Shown in pieces: positions 17,598 through 25,264 of a stretch of DNA of 33,974 bases. Position 1 is the stretch's first letter. Each line of letters opens with the position of its first letter. Made by a program: the position numbers and the translations under genes. The DNA comes from Bacillus sp. 491mf (GTDB taxonomy: Bacteria; Bacillota; Bacilli; Bacillales; Bacillaceae_G): assembly GCF_900112415.1 (NCBI RefSeq), contig NZ_FOLV01000042.1, positions 1-33,974 on the forward strand, given 5' to 3'. The notes under the pieces are model-generated. The model ran no database searches, was not told where the DNA came from, and worked only from the letters and a program-made list of their open reading frames with translations.

Positions 17598-17783
17598 GCT
17601 CAGCGAATCGACTACTTGTGTGTCGAATGTCGTCGAGGAATCTTTAAGTTGTGTCGAAGCGCCGATATATTCCAAAGAGTGGTCGATATATCGTGAAAAG
17701 CGCCGATATATTGCAAAGAACGGTCGATAACGGAAAAAGAACTGACTTCAAAAGGCACTTATGTACCTTTTGAAGTCAGTTTC
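17598..17783 (+). repeat. Dispersed repeat family 2, copy C (intermediate form)
   Basis: The sequence is nearly the same as copy B from GCTCAGCGAATCGA onward but with fewer GCGCCGATATAT/GTGGTCGATATATCG units. Its terminal hairpin is intact and perfect. It lies in the same orientation as copies A and B. Confidence 0.8.
17740..17781. terminator. Bidirectional terminator between the acetyltransferase gene and pbpG
   Basis: A perfect 16-bp stem pairs 17740-17755 with 17766-17781 around a 10-base loop. T-rich flanks exist on both strands. It forms the end of repeat copy C and serves two convergent genes. Confidence 0.85.
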
Positions 17784-17801
17784 TTATTCATTTCATTTTC
17801 C

Positions 17802-19859
17802 TTACCACGGAAAATACTTCTTCCACCAGCTTTGTTTATTTTTGTCCTTCTCTTTTAGCACTGCTTCAAATTCATCTTTCTCGTCAATATGATCCATGCA
17901 GTACTCCGTTGGTTCGGTCCCTTTTACAAAATACATTTTGACAGAAACGGGGCACCCTTTCGTGGCGATTTTCCCGTTTTCAGGGTTAATGTTTAGCGCG
18001 ACTACATTGGCCGGTTTTTTAAAGTCTTGTTTCGGGGTTTCTTCTAATCCTTTCTCCATAATCGTTGCCCACATATTTTTTGCATAGACTTGCTCAGTTG
18101 GATTAGAGATTGTTTTTTGTTTATCATAGCCGACCCAAACACCTGTTACGAGATTTGGTGTAAAGCCAATCATCCAGCTGTCTGTCTCGGTTGAACCGGA
18201 CTTTCCGGCATACGTGCGGGATAACTTTGGAATCAGGTTTTGCCCCGTGACGGAGGTATAGCTACTTAGCTTTTTATTAAACATACCCGTCATCATTTCT
18301 TCCATTACAAAGGCATTGTTCTCATCAAGAATTTGTTTGTTTTCTAAATGAGCATCATACAAGATGTTGCCGTCATGATCGACTACGCGCCGAATAAATG
18401 TTGGCTTTACTCGTTTCCCGCCGTTAGCAAGCAAGCTATAAGCATTTACCATTTCAAGTGGCTTTACGGGAGATGTTCCAAGCGCAAGCGATGGGACATC
18501 TTTTAATGAACTTGTAATTCCAAATTGTTTTGCGGTTTTTACAAGTGATTTTTCTTCTAAGAAAAGATGTGTTTTTACAGCGTATACATTGTCGGAAACA
18601 GCTAATGCTTGCGTCATTGTAATAAAATCATCGGCGTAGTAGTTTTTATAATTAGTCGGATTATACTTTGAAACACCATCGCCTAATGTGAACACGGTAT
18701 GTTCGCTTTTTAAGCGGGTTGCTGGTGTAAATCCTTGCTCAAGAGCGGCGTAATATAAAAAAGGTTTAAACGTTGAACCTGGTTGCCGGTACGCCTGTGT
18801 TGCCCGGTTGAACTGACTTTTTTTATAATCACGTCCGCCGATGAGAGACATAACTTCGCCCGTTTTGGGGTTCATAGATACAATGGCTGTTTCTATCTCC
18901 GTTGTACTTGGAATGGTTTCGTTTACTGCATGTTCGGCAATTTTTTGTAGCTTTGGATCTAACGTTGTGTAGACACGCAGGCCACCTCGCGCTACCGTTT
19001 GCTCATCGAGACCAGCATCATTAATGAGAGAAGTTTGCACGGCACCTTGGAAATAAGGCGCTATTTCAGCTACTTCTTCTTTTTCAAGCGGAGCGAAGCC
19101 GAGTTGTTCTTGTTTTGCCGCTGCTGCTTCTAGTTTTGTGATATATCCTTGTTCTACCATTTCATTTAAAATGAGGGCTTGTCTTTCTTTTGCCCGGTTT
19201 TTATGCAAATAGGGAGAATACAAACTTGGTCCTTTTGGAATACCTGCGAGCATACTTGCTTCTGCTAAATTTAAATCTTTCGCATTTTTACTAAAATAGA
19301 GGCGGGCCGCTGCTTCGATTCCATAGGCACCATGCCCGTAATAAATTGTGTTTAAATAGCCTTGTAAAATATCATTTTTATTATAATTCACTTCTAGGCG
19401 AATGGTGTACATTGCCTCTAATAGCTTTCGTTTCCATGTTTTATCGTGATCTAAATATAAATTACGTGCGTATTGCTGTGTAATTGTACTCGCACCTTGT
19501 ACTTTTTCCATCGCTTTAATGTCAGCAATCACCGCCCCGCCTATGCGTTTTACATCAAACCCATGATGGTTATAAAAGCGCTGATCTTCAATAGAAAGTG
19601 TTGCTTCTTTTACGTAAGATGAAATGTGATCGAGTGACACGTTATATCGTTCCTGTGCCCCATGACTTTGCCCCATAACCGAGTCGTCATTTGCATAAAA
19701 GATAGTTGTTTGTGGAACCGCAACAGGTGGTGGTCCTAAAATTTTCGCAACAAGTAACACAATGAAAATGGTAAAAACAAAGAAAAGGACACATGATAGC
19801 AGTGCAGTAAGGAAAAAGCGCTTATATTTCGCTTGTTTTTCATTTGTCGTAAGTTCCAT
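17802..19859 (-). CDS. pbpG: Class A penicillin-binding protein PbpG (PBP 2d, YwhE)
   Basis: The product is about 685 residues: a short cytoplasmic N-terminus, one membrane anchor, a glycosyltransferase domain (GT51) and a transpeptidase domain. GT51 marks are IEDQRFYNHHG with the catalytic Glu, GASTITQQYARNLYL, and LNTIYYGHGAYGIEAAA. Transpeptidase marks are STFK (Ser362, Lys365), SDN (422-424) and KSG (553-555). It polymerises and cross-links peptidoglycan; the B. subtilis orthologue is active in sporulation. I prefer the ATG at 19859 because the GTG at 19871 lies in the GAGGGGTGA ribosome site; no clear sigma-F or sigma-G promoter was found. The location next to speE matches B. subtilis, apart from the later inserts. 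Confidence 0.92.
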   Translation of the reverse strand: MELTTNEKQAKYKRFFLTALLSCVLFFVFTIFIVLLVAKILGPPPVAVPQTTIFYANDDSVMGQSHGAQERYNVSLDHISSYVKEATLSIEDQRFYNHHGFDVKRIGGAVIADIKAMEKVQGASTITQQYARNLYLDHDKTWKRKLLEAMYTIRLEVNYNKNDILQGYLNTIYYGHGAYGIEAAARLYFSKNAKDLNLAEASMLAGIPKGPSLYSPYLHKNRAKERQALILNEMVEQGYITKLEAAAAKQEQLGFAPLEKEEVAEIAPYFQGAVQTSLINDAGLDEQTVARGGLRVYTTLDPKLQKIAEHAVNETIPSTTEIETAIVSMNPKTGEVMSLIGGRDYKKSQFNRATQAYRQPGSTFKPFLYYAALEQGFTPATRLKSEHTVFTLGDGVSKYNPTNYKNYYADDFITMTQALAVSDNVYAVKTHLFLEEKSLVKTAKQFGITSSLKDVPSLALGTSPVKPLEMVNAYSLLANGGKRVKPTFIRRVVDHDGNILYDAHLENKQILDENNAFVMEEMMTGMFNKKLSSYTSVTGQNLIPKLSRTYAGKSGSTETDSWMIGFTPNLVTGVWVGYDKQKTISNPTEQVYAKNMWATIMEKGLEETPKQDFKKPANVVALNINPENGKIATKGCPVSVKMYFVKGTEPTEYCMDHIDEKDEFEAVLKEKDKNKQSWWKKYFPW

Positions 19860-19945
19860 TTCATTTGTCACCCCTCATAGCATGCTTTTACTAGTATTGA
19901 GGTTTTGGATTGTTTTTAAACTATATAAATTCATTTTGATTTATA

Positions 19946-19980
19946 TAAAAAAAGAGCTTCTTATTAAGAAAGAAGCTCAA
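19946..19980 (-). terminator. Terminator of the glycerophosphodiesterase gene
   Basis: GAGCTTCTT and AAGAAGCTC form the stem; on the minus strand it is followed by seven T. The stem overlaps the last codons of the gene that ends at 19964. Confidence 0.8.
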
Positions 19981-20689
19981 AGGCACGTGCTGGCCAGTCG
20001 GTAATGATGACATCAACGCCGTAATCTATCATCTTTTGCAGATCCTCATATTCATTAATTGTATAAGGGCGGAATATATATCCTTGTTGCTGGGCCGTTT
20101 GTACAAACTCTTTTGTAAGTAATTTGAAGTTTGGATGGAGGCCATTAGCTTGTCTTTTTTTTGCTTCAGTAATTGGATCTGCAAGCGGTTCATCGTATAA
20201 AATCGCACGGGGAATCTCTGGCGCTAAAGCTGCAAGTAGGGCAACGGATTCATGGTTAAACGAAGAAAATACAATTTGATTAGCAAGATGAAATTCGCGA
20301 ACAAGATCTACAACTTTCTCCTCTATACCTGGGTAACGAATAACATCTGTTTTTAATTCAATATTTAATTGCAGTGTTGTTGTAGAAAGCCAAATAAGCA
20401 CCTCGCGGAGTGTTGGGATTTTTGCTTCATGAAAAGAAGAATCCTTGTAACTACCAGCATCGAGTGCTTGCAATTGTTCGGCTGTTTGTTCACGGACAAG
20501 CCCTGTTCCATTTGTTGTTCTATCCACAGTTTCGTCATGAATAACAACAAGTTCGCCATCTTTTGATACGTGTACATCAAGTTCAATGCCATGCGCACCA
20601 ACGCGCTCTGCTTCTTGAAAAGCAATCATTGTATTTTCAGGGTGTGTACTTCTCACACCACGATGCGCAAGAATAAGTGGTTGTTTCAT
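19964..20689 (-). CDS. Glycerophosphodiester phosphodiesterase
   Basis: The product is 241 residues with the GDPD fold: His9-Arg10 in LAHRGVRSTHPENT, Glu36 and Asp38 in GIELDVHVSKDG, and His51 in VVIHDETVDRTTNGTG. It cleaves glycerophosphodiesters to glycerol-3-phosphate and an alcohol, a way to recover carbon and phosphate from phospholipids or teichoic acids. No signal peptide is seen, so it is probably cytoplasmic (UgpQ-like). The ATG at 20689 lacks a good ribosome site, and the right end of an IS607-like element lies just upstream, so the native control region may be lost. A possible TTG start at 20719 would run into the element flank. Confidence 0.88.
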   Translation of the reverse strand: MKQPLILAHRGVRSTHPENTMIAFQEAERVGAHGIELDVHVSKDGELVVIHDETVDRTTNGTGLVREQTAEQLQALDAGSYKDSSFHEAKIPTLREVLIWLSTTTLQLNIELKTDVIRYPGIEEKVVDLVREFHLANQIVFSSFNHESVALLAALAPEIPRAILYDEPLADPITEAKKRQANGLHPNFKLLTKEFVQTAQQQGYIFRPYTINEYEDLQKMIDYGVDVIITDWPARAFELLS

Positions 20690-20739
20690 AATGAGTTCTG
20701 CTACTAAAAATATATACAAATGTATACTCTTAGAGTTTT

Positions 20740-20870
20740 CCTGCTTCTATGAACCCCATTTTGCCAACTACTCGCTACTTTGGTTTATATGGCTCTCCAC
20801 AGGCGTTAATTCCGATGTAGCCCACCGTACATATATACCTACTATTTATGTTAGTATGGTATATTCTTTT
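20740..20870 (-). ncRNA. Candidate omega-RNA (reRNA) at the element's right end
   Basis: On the minus strand the sequence just past tnpB reads GTGGGCTACATCGGAATTAA, then CGCCTGTGGAGAGCC, then GAAGCAGG. This block recurs downstream of many Bacillus tnpB genes and corresponds to the conserved RNA scaffold region. In TnpB systems the RNA runs through the right end and its last 16-20 bases, the guide, come from the flanking host DNA, here at or near the start of the phosphodiesterase gene. Function is inferred from family knowledge. Confidence 0.5.
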
Positions 20871-22018
20871 GCTTGTAGAAGGTTGATGCATGCGTTTAAG
20901 TCTCTATCCATTTCATTTCCACACTCACATGTATACACTCTGTCAGACAGTTTTAAATCCACTTTCTTATGGCCACAACATGAGCATAATTTAGAAGAAG
21001 GATAAAATCTGTCTACTTGGCGTAATTCAATGCAATATTCTTTACACTTTGCTAATAACCATGTTTGAAACGTATAAAAACATTGCCCCGCGACCGCTTT
21101 AGATAGATGCTTATTCTTCATCATCCCTTTTACATTCAAGTCCTCTATTGTGATATAAGTCGGTTTGGTTTTCACTAACGTATTCACAACAGCTTTTATA
21201 TACTCTAATCGTATATTGGACAATCGAGCATGTAGTTTTTGTATTCTAAGAATATTTTTGTCTATATTCGCTCTTTTATTAGTAACAGACGTTTCACCTC
21301 TCTTTTTTAGATTTTCATACTTTTGCGATAAAGAGCGTTGCTCACGTTTTAGTTTTCTTTCTAGCTTTCTTACTTTATCTGTTTTATTAATGTTTTCGTG
21401 AACTTCTCCGGTACTACAAATAGCAAAATCTTTAATCCCTAAATCAATCCCTAACCCTGTTTCCTCCAACTTTGGCTTTACTTTTGTTTCTTCTACTTCA
21501 CAAAGTATGGATACATAATATCTCCCTGCTTTTTGAGAAACTGTCCCGCTTTTCACAATGGCGTTTTTAGGGATATAACCGTACTCTTTCAACCTTACAA
21601 AGCCAAGAGTAGGTATTTTTACTCGATATCTTTCAATCGTCCAGTCTGTTTTGTTGTTTTTAGGGAAGTAACATTTTACATCTTGATTTTTCTTCTTTTT
21701 AAATCTAGGAAATCCACTAACCCCTGTAAAAAATCTTTTAAACGCTTTTTCTCCATTCATAATAGCTTGCTTTGTGGATTTAGACGACACACTTTTTCTC
21801 CATGCTTTATCCTCATTATTAGGTATATATTCGTTGTTTAACCACTTGGAAAAATCCATTCCACTTACAAATCTACCTTCTTTTTCATAAACCTCTTTAT
21901 TGTGAGAAATGTAGAAATTGTAGATAAATCTGCTAACCCCAATAGTTTGATGTATTTTAGATTTTTGTTCTTGAGTAGGGCTAATTTCTATCTTGTAGGC
22001 TTTTTTCAACTTCCTCAT
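20846..22018 (-). CDS. tnpB: TnpB, RNA-guided nuclease of an IS607-like element
   Basis: The product is 390 residues. An N-terminal helix-turn-helix region (IGVSRFIYNFYISHNK) precedes a RuvC-like nuclease with its catalytic acids in place: Asp192 in GIDLGIKDFAI, Glu292 in ITIEDLNVKGM, and Asp371/373 in MDRDLNA. A zinc ribbon (Cys345, Cys348, Cys364, Cys366) lies inside it. The protein is therefore not a nuclease-dead TldR-type repressor. The ATG at 22018 overlaps the end of the tnpA remnant in another frame, with AAAGG directly before it, so translation was coupled in the parent element. TnpB cuts DNA next to a short target motif, guided by RNA from the element end. Confidence 0.88.
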   Translation of the reverse strand: MRKLKKAYKIEISPTQEQKSKIHQTIGVSRFIYNFYISHNKEVYEKEGRFVSGMDFSKWLNNEYIPNNEDKAWRKSVSSKSTKQAIMNGEKAFKRFFTGVSGFPRFKKKKNQDVKCYFPKNNKTDWTIERYRVKIPTLGFVRLKEYGYIPKNAIVKSGTVSQKAGRYYVSILCEVEETKVKPKLEETGLGIDLGIKDFAICSTGEVHENINKTDKVRKLERKLKREQRSLSQKYENLKKRGETSVTNKRANIDKNILRIQKLHARLSNIRLEYIKAVVNTLVKTKPTYITIEDLNVKGMMKNKHLSKAVAGQCFYTFQTWLLAKCKEYCIELRQVDRFYPSSKLCSCCGHKKVDLKLSDRVYTCECGNEMDRDLNACINLLQAKEYTILT

Positions 22019-22297
22019 CCTTTGCGATTTTTTTCTTGTACTTTCTTAACCCGTATATACGACAGCTAAAAATGTGTAGAATAATTAGAAGTTGAACCCT
22101 TGTATAGATAATAGTCTTTCTACCAATTTGTTTCTTAGAGCTACCCGTATACTCAAGATACTGTTCATATTTATAATACTTTCTATTAGTGGGGGTTCTA
22201 AAAGCCTTTAATTTACCATCATTATCCCATCTGTATAGGACAATAGCGGGCGCGTTTAACAATTCTGCAAATTCTTTGGCTTATAATGTTAACTCAT
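21981..22297 (-). pseudogene. tnpA: IS607-type serine recombinase tnpA, decayed
   Basis: The remaining frame codes 93 residues. LYRWDNDGKLKAFRTPT is the MerR-like DNA-binding domain, RKTIIYTRV is the start of the catalytic domain, and the frame then jumps to ILHIFSCRIYGLRKYKKK, the normal C-terminal end. The catalytic Ser that should follow YTRV and over 100 residues after it are missing. Upstream, KEFAELLN can be read in frame but is cut off by a stop, and a one-base loss in an AAAG run appears to break the link to an ATG at 22297. So there are at least three lesions: an internal deletion, an N-terminal frameshift and a nonsense codon. No recombinase can be made. Confidence 0.8.
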
Positions 22298-22453
22298 ATA
22301 ATCACAATCTTCGCGTAATTACATTGCGCTATAATTGATTATACTTGTATATATTTTTACTAACTAATGAACTTCTTCTTTATTTTAATTCAATTATGAA
22401 ACTGAGTAATTCAAAAGACAACCGTTTAAGGAAAATTTACAAATGTGTAATAG

Positions 22454-22482
22454 TTGCACAAAAGTTAACGTTAACGTAAAAT
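22454..22482 (+). promoter_or_regulatory. Promoter with MerR-type dyad operator
   Basis: TTGCAC (22454-22459) and TAAAAT (22477-22482) are 17 bases apart, and the spacer holds the perfect palindrome GTTAACGTTAAC (22464-22475). A dyad between -35 and -10 is the usual MerR-family arrangement, though their spacers are often 19-20 bases. Confidence 0.5.
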
Positions 22483-22506
22483 GTAATAATGTTGGGAGGG
22501 ATAGAC

Positions 22507-22908
22507 GTGTATAAAATTGAGGAAGTAACTAAACAAACTGGTTTAACAAAGCGGACTCTTCGTTATTATGAGGAAATTGGCTTAATTCATCCACCAGAGC
22601 GTAGTGAAGGGAATATTCGCCTATATACTGACGAAGACGTGGAGAAAATAAAAAAAATTGTAGAAGCGAAAGAAGTATTAGGTATTACGCTTCAAGAAAT
22701 GCAGTATTTCTTATCCCTTAAAGAACGTATGGAGCAAAGAAAAAATAGTGAAAATCCGCGTGATCGGGAAGTCATTCAAGAAATAGCCAATATGCTGGCA
22801 AATCAAATTGAGACGCTAGACAAGAAAATGTTACAAATGAAGCGTGTGAAAGAAGAATTAGAACATAGCTTAGAAAAAGCAACAAAGTTTTTAGAAAGAG
22901 GAGAATGA
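22507..22908 (+). CDS. MerR-family transcription regulator
   Basis: The product is 133 residues. The N-terminal winged helix begins YKIEEVTKQTGLTKRTLRYYEEIGL and continues with RLYTDEDVEKIKKI; the C-terminus (from about residue 75) is a charged dimerisation coiled coil without the Cys or ligand domain of metal or drug sensors. The start is GTG at 22507, placed by GGGAGGG 6 bases upstream; the earlier ATG at 22489 includes that site. The stop overlaps the following reading region by 4 bases (ATGA), so it is translationally linked to the exporter gene, its likely target along with itself. Confidence 0.85.
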   Translation: MYKIEEVTKQTGLTKRTLRYYEEIGLIHPPERSEGNIRLYTDEDVEKIKKIVEAKEVLGITLQEMQYFLSLKERMEQRKNSENPRDREVIQEIANMLANQIETLDKKMLQMKRVKEELEHSLEKATKFLERGE

Positions 22909-22913
22909 TTTAT

Positions 22914-24059
22914 ATGGAGAGTAAACAACGAACGGGGAGACTCATTACAGTAGTCGCTACGTTTCTTGCCTTTTCAGGCATTGGGGTAGTCGATCCCATT
23001 TTGCCAATCATCGCCGAGAAAATTGGCGCAACGCATTGGCAAGTAGAAATGTTATTTACAGCTTATATTTTAACGATGGCCATTATGATGCTGCCAGCTG
23101 GTCTTCTTGCAGCACGATTTGGTGATAAGCGGATGATGACAATCGGTCTTGCGATTGTAACAGTGTTTGCATGCATTTGTGGGTTGTCACAAACAATTGC
23201 GCAGTTATCTATTTTTCGTGCTGGCTGGGGTTTAGGAAATGCGATGTTTTTCGCAACGGCAATGACACTATTAATTGCACTGAGTAAAGAAGTACATGAA
23301 GCGGTTGGATTGTATGAGGCTGCGATTGGCTTAGGTATGGCAGGTGGTCCGTTGTTAGGTGGTTTATTAGGTGGGTATTCTTGGCGTTATCCGTTTTTTG
23401 CGACAAGTGTTTTAATTGCTTTAGCATTTATTCTTGTTTTCTTTTTTGTAAAAGAACCAGAGCGCAAAGTGAAACGTCAGTCAGCTGGATTGAAAGAATT
23501 ACTTAACCTAGTGAAGTATAAACCTTTCATACAAGGTGCCATTTCCGGGATGTTATATTACTATGCTTTCTTTGTTGTTTTGGCATATTCACCGCTTATT
23601 TTACATTTATCTGCTATTCAGCTTGGATTCGTCTTTTGCGGGTGGGGTCTTGCATTAGCGTATGGTTCAGCTAAACTTGCCCATCGATTAGAAGAGAACT
23701 ATGAACCAAAAATGTTACTGCGTTTTAGCTTACTTGTATTTGCTTGCTTTTTAGTCTTATTATTCTTCGTGCAAGTAATGTGGTTACAAATTGTACTGAT
23801 CGTTTTATCAGGTCTAGCATCTGGTCTTAATAATGCATTATTTACAAGTTACGTAATGGATATCTCGCCTTATGAAAGATCTATCACATCTGGTGTATAT
23901 AACTTCGTTCGTTGGTTAGGCGGAGCAATCGCACCGATTTTATCGGGAGTTCTCGGTCACATGATTTCACCGCAAAGTCCGTTTTTAGTAGGAGGAATTG
24001 TTGCGCTAGTTGGATGTGTGATGATTTGTCTACCAATTCGTGAAAATGTAAAAAGTTAG
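22914..24059 (+). CDS. MFS transporter, 12-helix drug-efflux type
   Basis: The product is 381 residues and almost wholly hydrophobic. The loop GLLAARFGDKRMM between helices 2 and 3 matches MFS motif A, and GMAGGPLLGGLLGG in helix 5 matches motif C, the mark of H+-coupled antiporters. It is therefore likely an exporter, but the substrate is unknown. I chose ATG 22914, which has GGAG 10 bases upstream; ATG 22905 would sit directly on that site. It forms an operon with the MerR gene and ends at a terminator. Confidence 0.88.
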   Translation: MESKQRTGRLITVVATFLAFSGIGVVDPILPIIAEKIGATHWQVEMLFTAYILTMAIMMLPAGLLAARFGDKRMMTIGLAIVTVFACICGLSQTIAQLSIFRAGWGLGNAMFFATAMTLLIALSKEVHEAVGLYEAAIGLGMAGGPLLGGLLGGYSWRYPFFATSVLIALAFILVFFFVKEPERKVKRQSAGLKELLNLVKYKPFIQGAISGMLYYYAFFVVLAYSPLILHLSAIQLGFVFCGWGLALAYGSAKLAHRLEENYEPKMLLRFSLLVFACFLVLLFFVQVMWLQIVLIVLSGLASGLNNALFTSYVMDISPYERSITSGVYNFVRWLGGAIAPILSGVLGHMISPQSPFLVGGIVALVGCVMICLPIRENVKS

Positions 24060-24062
24060 AGC

Positions 24063-24089
24063 AAAACCCTTTCTTAGGAAAGGGTTTTC
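24063..24089 (+). terminator. Terminator of the merR-MFS operon
   Basis: AAAACCCTTTC and GAAAGGGTTTT form an 11-bp stem followed by CTTACT, 4 bases after the stop codon. Confidence 0.85.
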
Positions 24090-24262
24090 TTACTGTTTTA
24101 TACATAATTGACCAAATATACGAACGAAAACAATTTGTTTCAAATATATTTACGGTATTTTTATAATTTTTAACTATACATTTTATATGTTTTGTTTTAT
24201 TTTTGTTAGGGGACATTAATGGTGTCCACATTATAATTTGCAACGAAAGGCGTGATCGCACA

Positions 24263-25090
24263 ATGGAACTATGGTTCACGGAAAAACAAACAAAGCATTT
24301 TGGAATTACAGCACGTATTAACCGCACTTTACATACGGAGCAAACAGAATTTCAAAAGCTTGATATGGTTGAAACTGAAGAATTCGGTAACATGCTTATT
24401 TTAGATGGCATGGTTATGACAACGCAAAAGGATGAGTTCGTATATCACGAAATGGTAGCGCATGTACCATTATTTACACATCCAAATCCTGAAAACGTTT
24501 TAGTTGTTGGCGGCGGTGATGGCGGTGTTATTCGTGAAGTATTAAAACACCCAAGCGTGAAAAAAGCGACACTTGTTGAAATTGATGGAAAAGTAATCGA
24601 GTACTCTAAAAAGTACTTACCAGAAATTGCTGGTGAATTAGAAAACCCGCGCGTAGATGTAAAAGTTGGCGATGGCTTTATGCACATTGCTGAAAGTGAA
24701 AACGAGTATGACGTAATTATGGTTGATTCTACAGAGCCAGTAGGCCCAGCTGTAAACCTATTTACAAAAGGGTTCTATGCTGGAATTTCAAAAGCGTTAA
24801 AAGAAGATGGTATTTTCGTAGCACAAACGGACAACCCTTGGTTCACACCGGAATTAATTTCAAACGTGTTTAAAGACGTAAAAGAAATCTTCCCAATTAC
24901 ACGTCTTTACACGGCTAACATTCCAACATATCCAAGCGGACTTTGGACATTCACAATCGGATCTAAGAAGCATGATCCATTAGAAGTAAGTGAAGAGCGT
25001 TTCCATGAAATCGAAACGAAATATTACACAAAAGAACTTCACAAAGCAGCATTTGCACTACCGAAGTTCGTTGGGGATTTAATTAAGTAA
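24263..25090 (+). CDS. speE: Spermidine synthase (polyamine aminopropyltransferase)
   Basis: The product is 275 residues. The Rossmann fold carries [14 protein letters not shown] (GGGDGG 83-88) that binds decarboxylated S-adenosylmethionine, and the catalytic Asp155 is in [20 protein letters not shown] is the putrescine-side motif. It transfers an aminopropyl group to putrescine to make spermidine. AAGGCGTGATC precedes the ATG at 24263. speB follows in the same direction as in B. subtilis, but a 78-base repeat lies between them. Confidence 0.95.
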   Translation: MELWFTEKQTKHFGITARINRTLHTEQTEFQKLDMVETEEFGNMLILDGMVMTTQKDEFVYHEMVAHVPLFTHPNPENVLVVGGGDGGVIREVLKHPSVKKATLVEIDGKVIEYSKKYLPEIAGELENPRVDVKVGDGFMHIAESENEYDVIMVDSTEPVGPAVNLFTKGFYAGISKALKEDGIFVAQTDNPWFTPELISNVFKDVKEIFPITRLYTANIPTYPSGLWTFTIGSKKHDPLEVSEERFHEIETKYYTKELHKAAFALPKFVGDLIK

Positions 25091-25091
25091 G

Positions 25092-25169
25092 AAAAGCGGA
25101 GCCGACTGTTCAGGCTTGACGGCTAAGGTTCTTTCCCGCAAAAAGAGTTTCTTCCTTTTCGCGGGGAAG
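25092..25169 (+). repeat. Repeat family 3, copy 1, downstream of speE
   Basis: Starts AAAAGCGGAGCCGACTGTTC and continues with GGCTAAGGTTCTTTCCCGC, then a hairpin in which TTTCCCGC pairs with GCGGGGAAG. The second copy, also 78 bases, is at 26139-26216. The rest of the speE-speB gap holds no gene. Confidence 0.75.
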
Positions 25170-25264
25170 AGTGTGGTAAATCGATAAAGAGGAGCAAGTA
25201 GCTCCAAATTTGAGACAAAATGAAAGGTTGGGATACCTTAAGTTCCAGATAGGAGGAAAAGAAT

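Larger units (their letters stand above)
20700..22400 (-). mobile_element. IS607-like element, immobilised by tnpA decay
   Basis: The element is read on the minus strand as a decayed serine-recombinase tnpA, then an intact tnpB overlapping its end, then a conserved 3' region. The gene order and the tnpA ending RIYGLRKYKKK mark the IS607 family. I cannot define exact ends: the right end lies between the tnpB stop (20846) and the start of the phosphodiesterase gene (20689), and the left end between 22298 and about 22440. Confidence 0.7.

Noticed and set aside
19860-19963. Sigma-F or sigma-G promoter of pbpG
   Set aside because: A CAATACTA-like -10 is present, but no -35 at suitable distance.
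20846-22018. TnpB as a nuclease-dead (TldR-type) repressor
   Set aside because: Asp192, Glu292 and Asp371/373 are all present with the zinc ribbon.
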